The notes under the pieces: generated by a model
Database searches by the model: none
What the model saw: the letters and a program-made list of their open reading frames with translations, nothing else
Told to the model about the DNA's origin: nothing
Translations under genes and position numbers: made by a program
Shown here: one piece after another, positions 6,906 through 13,602 of the stretch
How positions within the stretch are numbered: position 1 is the stretch's first letter
Layout of the letters: each line of letters starts with the position of its first letter
Origin: Stephanodiscus triporus
Lineage: Eukaryota > Bacillariophyta > Thalassiosirophyceae > Thalassiosirales > Thalassiosiraceae
DNA: 13,602 bases
Direction of reading: 5' to 3'
Assembly (NCBI GenBank): GCA_036939755.1
Contig: JALLAZ010000603.1
Coordinates: 1-13,602 of the forward strand

Positions 6906-7784
6906 TCAATCGGTAATGGCCGATAGATTCCGGGCGTTGGGACCGCGTAAAATTTTCAGGACCGGTCCCGGGCACAACCACAGGCATCGACAATCCTCGA
7001 CGCCGTTACGTCGTTCGGGTGCATCGTCCTCTCCCGATCCCTCCTCCCCCCCCTCGACGACGGAGTCGGGCGTTCCGTCTTCGACCGAGCTGTTGTTTAT
7101 CGCCCATCGACGATCGCTTTCGTCCCGTCCGAGTGTAATATCTTCTCCCAATTCCTCCTCCCCAATCGAGTCGGGTGCCCCGTCTTCGACGGTATTCGTC
7201 GTCGCGTGCCAATTTTCATCCGGAACCACGTCTTTTTTCGAAACGACGGTCGGCGAAATCGACTCGTTCACGTCATTATCGGATTGTATGATGCTCAAAA
7301 ATTCGTCAAATGTCGTACTGTCGTGCGATTCTATGGCCTCGTGTATTGTCGTCGGGGTGGGCGTCGGCGGAGAAAACGGCCGCCGCTGCGTTCGTAATTG
7401 CCGTCCTCCGACGTTCGACGGCGGCGTAAGCGGCGAAGCCGCCGCCGCCGCCGGCGTCGTCGTCGGGCCGCTTTTGGGGATTGCCGGAGGCCGATTATTA
7501 TTCCGATTCATCGCCAGGGGGGAAAATGACGTTGTGGCGGATGACCCCCCCCCCCCGCCGCCGCCGAAGAGCGATTTGATCCCTAACCCCTTCTTCGACG
7601 CCGAGGATGTAATTTTTTTCATGGGAGATTTGTAAGGTGTCAAGGAGTCCAGCGACTCCATCGACTTGGACGTGTTTAGCGAGTCGAGCGACTCGAGGGA
7701 ATCCTCGTCTCGTCTGGTGTTGTTGTTGTCGTCGACACCAGCAACAGGAACTGAGGCACCCCCTGCCCGAACGCGTCGCCACAT
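6906..7784 (-). CDS. Hypothetical disordered acidic/Ser-rich protein
   Basis: ATG at 7782-7784 opens a 292-residue frame. I recognise no family. The N-terminal part is Ser-rich, with two S-L-[ED]-S-L-D-S-L-like repeats (S-L-E-S-L-D-S-L, then M-E-S-L-D-S-L) and basic K-S-P-M-K-K. A seven-Gly run is coded by a 12-C tract (7545-7556). Pro/Thr-rich stretches follow, then a possible short helical part (I-H-E-A-I-E-S-H-D...F-L-S-I-I). The acidic C-terminal half carries two copies of a motif of the form V-E-D-G-[AT]-P-D-S. No signal peptide or membrane segment is seen. The composition suggests a disordered, perhaps phosphorylated, cytosolic or nuclear protein. The true 3' end could differ if a last intron exists. 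The opposite-strand ORF over the same bases is judged a shadow. Confidence 0.55.
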   Translation of the reverse strand: MWRRVRAGGASVPVAGVDDNNNTRRDEDSLESLDSLNTSKSMESLDSLTPYKSPMKKITSSASKKGLGIKSLFGGGGGGGSSATTSFSPLAMNRNNNRPPAIPKSGPTTTPAAAAASPLTPPSNVGGRQLRTQRRPFSPPTPTPTTIHEAIESHDSTTFDEFLSIIQSDNDVNESISPTVVSKKDVVPDENWHATTNTVEDGAPDSIGEEELGEDITLGRDESDRRWAINNSSVEDGTPDSVVEGGEEGSGEDDAPERRNGVEDCRCLWLCPGPVLKILRGPNARNLSAITD

Positions 7785-8241
7785 GTTATTATTCCCCTCT
7801 CCCGATGATGCCCAAGACCAATAAGTAGACAATAACTGTTAGTAGTGTCTTGCTGCTTTCGACGGATGGGATTGACCGATAGTGAGGGTTGTGTTTCCTG
7901 TTGTTGTTGCTGTTTGTCATGTCATGATGTAGTGTTCTTTGGGTTCTCTTTTTTAGTCACTCTCTCATTACTGTCGTCCAAGGGAAGTACGTAGGGATGC
8001 ACTTTCTTGCAGATTGCTTATGCTGCGTGTTGCTTATGCTGCGTGTTTTACGGTACATTCTCGACTCGAAAATCGAAATTGATCACCCCAGAGATGAATG
8101 CTAATATCCAAAATATCCTAAGTAAGTATCTGTAATACAGCATATTCCCGGAAAAGTCTCTCAGACCCAACAGTTTTGTGGACTTTTCTCGGAACTGGGA
8201 TACCCTCAACCTCACACGACTCCATGGCTATTCTCAGTTAA
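7785..8241. promoter_or_regulatory. Divergent intergenic region with promoters
   Basis: These 457 bp separate the starts of the disordered-protein gene (-) and the ankyrin-like gene (+). The base composition is balanced and there is no long ORF. It should hold both 5' untranslated regions and promoters. It includes an exact 16-bp tandem duplication (8014-8045). No clear TATA box could be assigned. Confidence 0.45.
8014..8045. repeat. Exact 16-bp tandem duplication
   Basis: TTGCTTATGCTGCGTG occurs twice without a gap (8014-8029, 8030-8045) in the divergent intergenic region, about 200 bp before the ankyrin-like gene. It may be a recent duplication or a doubled binding site. Confidence 0.9.
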
Positions 8242-9031
8242 ATGATGCTCCGCAATCAACACTACTACAACGACGACGACGACGACGATGTCACCGTCCA
8301 GCTGTCCGAATCCAATTCCCACCTCGGGAACCTCCTCCTCGAGTCCGACTGGGACGCGTGCCTGACCTACCTGAAAACACCCGACGGCGTGCGCGACGTC
8401 ATGACGAACGCGAGGGACGACGACGACGGCGGCGGCGATGATATCCTCGGACTGCCGCCCGAGCCCGGCCGCGTTGTTCGTCGTCGTCGCGACNGTGCCT
8501 GACCTACCTGAATACTCCCGACGGAATACGCGACGTTATCAACGCGAGGGAGAACGACGGCGACGACGATGTCCTCGGACTGCCGCCCGAGCCCGGACGC
8601 GTTCGTCGCCGTCGCGACGACGACGACGGCCCCCCCGAGGAAGACGGATCGGGACTCCACGCGGCATTGTACGTTCGCGCGCCGATATCCGTAATCCGCG
8701 CGATGATCGGGATCGTCGTCGCGTCTTCGTCGCCGTCGTCGTCGCGTCTTCGTCGCCGTCGTCGTCCGACGACGACGACGACGACGTCGTCGTCCGACTA
8801 CTCGTCCGTCGTCTGACGTACGTCCTTTGCGTGGTGCCTTCCGAGGAGGCGACGCGATTATCGTCGTTGTCGTCGTCTTCGTCGTCGTCATCGCGGGACG
8901 TCGGAGGGGGAGGGGGGGGCGGCCTTCGTCGTCGTATTCGGACGCGGACGTGGTCCGCGCGCGAGTACGGCGGAATACTCCTCCTCCTCCTCCGTTCGAT
9001 CGCGTCTACGATGTCGTCGTCGTCTTCATCG

Positions 9032-9062
<31 letters not shown>

Positions 9063-9925
9063 GCCTGCTCGAGCGTCGACCGTGCCCGGGCGGGATCGAT
9101 CGGGGGGGGGGGGGCGTCGGTTTGCCGCCGCCGCCCCGCCTGACCCCGCTCGCCATGGCGTCGTACAATCCGGACGTCTCGCCGATATTCGTTAGGTTGC
9201 TCGTCGACCTCGAGCCCCGCGCGACGGACGTCGAGTGCGACTTCCCCCCCCGGGGTGGCGGCGGCGGCGGCGCGTTGGCCGTGCCGCCTCTCCTCCTCGC
9301 GGCATCGTCGCCCCTCCCGAACGAATGTCTATTCGAGCGGCGACGTCGTCTGCGAGAGCGTAGGTGGGAGAAGGTCGCGATTCTAACGGTGTCGAACGAA
9401 CGTCGCGTCGTCGGACGCGAGGGTATACTCGCGTCATTGACGGGAGGGGGGGGATCGGAAAACTACTACGACGACCACGACGACGTCGTCCTGCCCTCCC
9501 TTCCGCCCGCGCCGGCGCCCACGTCGACGGAGGTGAGAGTCGCGTGCGCGGAGGCCGTTCGACGGAACGAGTGGGAATTGGCGCGGGAGTACGCGAGGCG
9601 GTATCCCCGATTTTTCGAGGCGGACGACGACGACGACGACTGCAACGACGACATCGCGAATAATATTCGAAGGGCGCTCGCTCGTCACGACGACGACGAG
9701 GGGGGCGGGGGGAGGGGGGATGATGGGAAGAAGCGCGAGGGGAGGAGGCGAGGCGCCGCCGCGCGTGGGATGGAATGGCTTCGCAAATACATGGGACCGG
9801 TGGCGTACGAGGTCGACGTCGCGATGGATCTGGTGCGTGCCGTGATTCCGGCACGGAAGAGGGAGAGGAACGACGATCGCGACGGTGGGATCGGACGGCG
9901 TGGAATTGTGATGCCCATGTCGTGA
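8242..9925 (+). CDS. Ankyrin-like triplet-rich protein; frame broken twice
   Basis: The gene starts at ATG 8242 or 8245 and ends with TGA at 9923-9925, but three frames are needed. Before N 8494 the frame encodes L-L-L-E-S-D-W-D-A-C-L-T-Y-L. After N, a diverged second copy of the same segment is one frame over and leads to G-L-H-A-A-L-Y-V-R-A-P-I-S-V-I-R-A-M, an ankyrin-type helix pair. A 23-bp tandem duplication (8714-8759) then shifts to the third frame, with T-P-L-A-M-A-S-Y-N-P-D-V-S (about 9143-9181) and F-V-R-L-L-V-D-L, a second ankyrin-like unit. Poly-Asp, a 16-Ser run and Gly runs interrupt it. The C-terminal part is mostly charged (W-L-R-K-Y-M-G-P-V-A near the end). The likely role is protein-protein interaction; no specific function is recognised. 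The breaks may be assembly or haplotype artefacts, or the gene may be decaying. Confidence 0.6.
8358..8630 (+). repeat. Diverged direct repeats flanking a single N (8494)
   Basis: The 136 bp before N (8358-8493) and the bases after it (from 8495) are two versions of one segment: both begin GTGCCTGACCTACCTGAA and both contain CTCGGACTGCCGCCCGAGCC. They encode near-identical peptides (C-L-T-Y-L-[KN]-T-P-D-G-[VI]-R-D-V) with small in-frame indels. Dropping one copy and the N (137 bp) restores a single frame. This is best read as two alleles laid end to end by the assembler; a real tandem duplication is less likely. Confidence 0.85.
8714..8759 (+). repeat. 23-bp perfect tandem duplication causing a frameshift
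   Basis: The unit at 8714-8736 is repeated exactly at 8737-8759. Because 23 is not a multiple of three, it switches the ankyrin-like gene from the frame of the first ankyrin unit to that of the second. With one copy removed, the reading runs A-S-S-S-P-S-S-S then six Asp and on into V-V-V-R-L-L. No GT-AG pair explains it as an intron. Confidence 0.85.
9014..9061 (+). repeat. TCG/TCA triplet repeat coding 16 Ser
   Basis: Sixteen consecutive Ser codons, mostly TCG, in the ankyrin-like gene, just before C-L-L-E-R-R. A 13-G run follows at 9102-9114 and is read as Gly. Confidence 0.9.
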
Positions 9926-10181
9926 GGGGAGAAACGAGTTATATATCTTTTTTTCCCGGTTCTTCGCGTGACGCATTCGAGAGGAATTGACACCGGCCCG
10001 GGAAGCAAATGCCATACAACGATTGCCGTACGACCAATAACTTTAGAATTCGGAGGTTATTGGTTATTTATAAATCTCTTCCACATCCAACACGATACTC
10101 ATTATGGGGGAGGGGAAAAAACAGTTGGACGAAGTTGACATACTCTCATGGAAGGATGTCCCTTTTGATTGGATTTCCCCT
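9926..10181. other. Intergenic: converging 3' ends
   Basis: These 256 bp between the ankyrin-like stop (+) and the SulP stop (-) must carry both 3' untranslated regions. They are AT-rich in the middle (for example GGTTATTGGTTATTTATAAA near 10054-10073). No gene is seen. Confidence 0.6.
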
Positions 10182-13156
10182 TTACACGGGAAGATAGCGA
10201 TTGTTTGATACGTGTTGAATACGATGGAAGAGATAACGTATCACGAGCATATCAATATACCTCGCAATCTTGGGTTGTTGTTCCGTCAAAGTTTGCCATT
10301 TCTCTCGGCTCAAACTGTACAGGATGGCGTCATCGCTAAGAACTTGAACAGTTGTCAATCGAGGGTTTCTATTCACAAGACCCAACTCTCCTATTACAGC
10401 CCCGGGGCAGATGCTTTCTGTTGCGTTCCTCACCACAACATCCTCGAGTAGGGAAATCAATGAGCCGCTTACAACAACTTTGAGGCTGTCGCTTGCATCC
10501 CCCTGTTCCCATACAATGTCGCCCCGTTGGTATTTTTCAGGAGCGAGGAGGTTGACTATTATTTCTATCTCATCTTCTGAAGCCTCGGGCATAATAGTTT
10601 CTAAAATCGAATTCACCTCATCAATGTTGTCTGATGTGCAGTGCATGAGAGGAAAGCGCGCATGGCAGTCTGTCTGTATTATGGTTGGATCTTCCAAAGC
10701 AATTAAGACATCCTCTGCAAAAATTAACGCATCGTCGGTTGTTTCAAAGACTTGGCTGCGTGGAATTTCTGCTATCACGTTTTGCTGAGATTCGACGTGG
10801 TTTGCAAGCGCTCCAGCAGCCAACGACATACGTCGCTCCTTTAACAATGGTTTATTCTCGACGATATGAATGCTTTTCCTGCCTAACTCGTCGACAACCT
10901 TGTGAGATAGATCATACGAGCATAGAAATCCATCCTCGTGTCCGGTGACAAAGAGAAGGATCTTCACATTGAAATTCTTTTGAATGAATATCTTTAGCTT
11001 CACAATTGATTGGGCCGCAGATGAATCGACACCAAGGACATCGCTGAAATCAAGAATGACGACTATTGGCTCGTCTCCAGCTTGTCTCTTCTGATTCAAT
11101 CTCTGTTTTATATCTTCTGTCAGTTTGACAATGTTTCCGAAAAAGATGTGCCCCTGCAGCTCGACAACATAAATTCGCCCTCGTCCAATCTTGGGGTCGA
11201 GTAAAATTTGTTGGGCTTCGGAAGATCTATTCCATGCACTCGAACGTAATCTAGCCCCACTCATCGCCCCGCGGATCGGATCTTGATATACTATCGATTG
11301 GGCTACATAGGTCGATAGCGCGGCGACCAAACCAGCAAGAAGAGCTTGGTCCATCCCAAATACTACCATGACAATCATGATGAGGCAAATCCCCGAATAC
11401 TCCAAAGTGTCATAATCACGATAGGAGTCAATCCCTCCTTCAAGAAAAAGATCGATGCCAAGATGCAGAAGCAGTGTGCCAGCCATACACCTAGGAACGT
11501 ATGATGCTATCGTCGGCCCATATATAAAAATGGCGATGGTAATGGTGACAATGGACAAAGAGGACCGTTTTCCATCGCCTTGCGATTTGGAGTATACCAC
11601 ACTTGGCGAATAGGCCAGATAATTTTGGAGACCACCAAATAACCCGGAGATGACATTTGAATAGCTACATGGTGCAAGGTGATAGCATGTAAGGACATAC
11701 AATAGTCAAGCATTATAGTCTCAAGATATTGTACCGCGTTCAACTCACCCGTGTGCAATCAACTCTGCGTTCATATCTGGTTCCACATTTGTAGAGATAG
11801 CTGACAAAGTGGGAAGGCAACGAAGCATGAGTTGATAAAATCATTAGCGAGAATGATAAAGGAAAAAATATTTCACACACACCAAAGGCAGGGATGTTGA
11901 TAGGTACATGGATCAAAGAAAATGCCGTCAACCCGAGGATTGTCGGGATCGATTTGACCACAGCTGTCCATGAGATCATGCGAGGATTGACCTCGGTGAA
12001 TATTCGGAATAAGTCCTTGTTGAAGACGGAACCCGAGGAAATCAACGGAGGGAAAAAATATCCGCCATCCTCCGCGGATTCAAGGCTTATACCGGCACAT
12101 AGAAGAACGGCATAGAATACTGGCGTAATAAAACAGTAATAAATTGGACCCAACAATGGATATTGGGCAACACCGTCCTTCGTTGTCAGACTAGTGAGCA
12201 ATCGCAATACCACTTCGAAAGCAAATACAGGTAAGAGCAATTGGAACTTTTGAATGATGCATTCGTTTACCCCTTCGGCTGTGAAGGTAAAGGTGGTGTT
12301 GGTGGACACTTCCAAAGCAGTAACGACGATGAAGAGGCCTATACCACCAATGCAACCCACCAAAACATGTTTGGGAAAGAAGTAAAGAATTCGCCCCAAC
12401 TCGAACCTTCCCAACAAATAAAATGATAACCCGACAATCAGCGAGGATATGCCAAACAAGAAGAAGAGGGTGGAGGACGCGCTTTCTCCGTTCCCTTCCT
12501 CGGCGATCAAAATCCGCGCCAGCTCGAGGTAGAAAGGCACATTTTCTACCATCTGCACACCGACGCAGTTTGTAAATTTACTCGAGAACGTGAAGACGAG
12601 CTGCGCCATCATCGTCGAGAACAAGAACATTCGCAGGCCCATAATTTCCTTTCCCGGCAACTCCAATTCCGTCGGGAAGAATGCTGCGCCAAAAGGTATG
12701 CCCAGCATGAAGATCATGATGGATACAACGAAAATCGCCGGTAGTTGAGATGTAATATCTCGGATCATTATTTTCGCATTGGACCCCTCCTCCTTGGGGG
12801 AATGGGCTATCTTGTCGTCTTTCAACGAGTTTTTACACGCCTCGTCGGCCTCGAAGCTTTCCATAGATAGCGGTGGTCCGGGCAGCAGGGCCGGCGTCGC
12901 GGACATGATGTCCGCGACGACTGCCATGGCCGCTATCGACATGCGTCGCTGGCGAGAGGNGGGCCGGCGTCGCGGACATGATGTCCGCGACGACTGCCAT
13001 GGCCGCTATCGACATGCGTCGCTGGCGAGAGGAGACGGATTCGATGGGGTCGACGGGCGATATTGGCGATGAGCACGGAGTGCCATAGTTGCCAGAGGCG
13101 TTCACCCAAGCGCTGTGGGGATCGAGGAGGGATGCGTGCTCTTCGTCGTTACTCAT
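10182..13156 (-). CDS. SulP/SLC26 anion transporter with STAS and cNMP-binding domains
   Basis: Three exons (13156-11883, 11800-11749, 11664-10182), with the 73-bp assembly duplication at 12888-13032 removed, give exactly 911 residues. The order is: acidic/Ser cytosolic N-terminus (1-114); SulP membrane core (about 115-543) with G-I-P-F-G-A-A-F-F-P, I-P-A-F-A-I-S-T-N rebuilt by splicing, and N-V-I-S-G-L-F-G-G-L-Q-N-Y; a STAS domain (about 580-740) with L-D-F-S-D-V-L-G-V-D-S-S-A-A; and a cyclic-nucleotide-binding fold (about 779-885) with R-G-D-I-V-W-E-Q-G-D, then G-E-L-G (843-846) and P-R-L-T-T-V, whose Arg (853) occupies the phosphate-binding position of PKA/CRP domains. SulP proteins carry sulfate, bicarbonate or other anions; the substrate cannot be read here. 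ATG 13154-13156 (M-S-N-D-E-E-H) is chosen because sequence upstream of it is not protein-like, although an in-frame ATG exists at 13375. The C-terminal domain suggests direct nucleotide control. Confidence 0.92.
11665..11748 (-). other. Intron 2 of the SulP gene
   Basis: An 84-bp minus-strand GT-AG intron: donor GTGAGT (11748-11743), acceptor ATGTAG ending at 11665. It joins GG to C (Gly) in A-H-G-Y-S-N-V-I-S-G, a conserved SulP stretch. Confidence 0.88.
11801..11882 (-). other. Intron 1 of the SulP gene
   Basis: An 82-bp minus-strand GT-AG intron: donor GTGTGTG starting at 11882, acceptor TTGTCAG ending at 11801. It joins G to CT (Ala), making I-P-A-F-A-I-S-T-N, the expected SulP motif. The 52-bp middle exon (11800-11749) codes about 17 residues. 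Confidence 0.88.
12888..13032 (-). repeat. Exact 72-bp direct repeats flanking a single N (12960)
   Basis: Bases 12888-12959 and 12961-13032 are identical, with one N between. Read through, the duplication frameshifts the SulP N-terminus. Removing one copy and the N (73 bp) joins M-S-N-D-E-E-H... to M-S-I-A-A-M-A-V-V-A in one frame and makes the total CDS divisible by three. This is almost certainly an unmerged contig overlap. Confidence 0.92.
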
Positions 13157-13602
13157 ATCTCTATCATGGCGTTCGGCATTCTGTGCCTTGTTCGTACGAT
13201 GTTGTGTTTGTGCGTGTGTTTCGTGTGTTTTTTTCTCGGCGGGCCCCAGAGTGCGTACTTTTTTACTAGGAGTATTAGAGAAGGTACAGGGTGGTAGAGT
13301 GATTGCAATGCATGAATAAAGACAAAAAGAATTTGTTCTGCGAGTTATTAATAGAATCATTTTTTTTTTCGACAAAAAACGAATTTCCCATCATCCTACA
13401 AAACTTTGCAGCAGATGCTCCTCATTCACATGACTGTAAGATTTCGTACTATGGTACTCTACTTACCATACACACTCCCAACAAGACTGTACTATTTCAA
13501 GGAGAGAGCCACCTCAGAGAGAGAGAGCCCGCCCGCCCGCCCAATTGATGATGCTCATCATCTACCACAAGCCCTGATCAGGACTCAAACCGTAAGAAGA
13601 TG
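13157..13602. other. Upstream region of the SulP gene, no gene seen
   Basis: The region 5' of the SulP start includes a GT-rich stretch (about 13199-13238), AT-rich sequence (13319-13400), a GA run next to GCCC repeats (13516-13542), the hairpin GATGATG-CT-CATCATC (13547-13562) and the palindrome CCTGATCAGG near 13573. It should hold the SulP promoter. Small ORFs here show no protein-like composition. Confidence 0.45.

Noticed and set aside
6823..7635. 270-codon plus-strand ORF opposite the disordered-protein gene
   Set aside because: One of the two strands must be a shadow. The minus-strand reading has internal motif repeats and an acidic, Ser-rich composition typical of real disordered proteins.
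8827..9195. 122-codon ORF with poly-Val hydrophobic runs that look like membrane segments
   Set aside because: The Val runs come from GTC repeats in a third frame. The frame with ankyrin-like units gives a better reading of the same bases.
13157..13375. N-terminal extension of the SulP protein from an upstream in-frame ATG
   Set aside because: The extra 73 residues have no transporter similarity and lie in AT- and GT-rich sequence typical of a 5' untranslated region.
13547..13582. Short hairpin and CCTGATCAGG palindrome considered as tRNA or terminator parts
   Set aside because: Arms are only 5-7 bp, no cloverleaf or T-arm is present, and rho-independent terminators are not expected in this nuclear genome.

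Overview
The window looks like nuclear DNA of a stramenopile alga, most likely a centric diatom. The main support is the gene at 5561-6381. It encodes a bipartite leader with an ASAFAP-type plastid signal (A-A-F-V-A-P, cleavage before Phe) followed by a twin-arginine thylakoid signal. Genes are compact and on both strands, with GT-AG introns of about 80-200 bp. No prokaryotic operon, tRNA, rRNA or CRISPR was seen.

Layout: 1-160 is an array of palindromic CGACATG/CATGTCG words. 161-1186 has no convincing intact gene; it holds a degenerate coding-like stretch (330-637) and a doubtful 54-codon ORF (782-946). 1187-4085 (+) is a three-exon Rab-GAP of the TBC1D20/Gyp8 class with large Asp, Ser and Arg insertions, a C-terminal membrane segment and an extra tail. 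4390-5439 (-) encodes a secreted protein with four six-cysteine CxICP modules and a Thr-rich, hydrophobic-tailed C-terminus. 121 bp away and divergent, 5561-6381 (+) is a two-exon thylakoid-lumen protein. 6906-7784 (-) encodes a disordered unknown protein. 8242-9925 (+) is an ankyrin-like, triplet-repeat-rich gene whose frame is broken twice. 10182-13156 (-) is a three-exon SulP anion transporter with STAS and cyclic-nucleotide-binding domains.

The window contains two single-N positions (8494 and 12960). Each is flanked by a direct repeat: 136 bp, diverged, at the first and 72 bp, exact, at the second. In both cases removing one copy plus the N restores the frame of the gene, so these look like assembly joins and not biology. 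A 23-bp tandem duplication (8714-8759) causes a further frameshift in the ankyrin-like gene. Gene models were built with these breaks in mind.

The genes do not form one pathway. They cover ER-Golgi traffic (TBC GAP), cell-surface or secreted matter (Cys-rich protein), the photosynthetic lumen and anion uptake. Two compositional classes alternate: very GC-rich genes full of GAC/TCG triplets and poly-G runs (TBC and ankyrin-like), and balanced, repeat-poor genes (SulP). I found no clear new multi-gene system. The best leads are the regulated transporter fusion, the TBC protein with no recognisable glutamine finger, and the modular Cys-rich protein sharing a short divergent promoter with a plastid gene.
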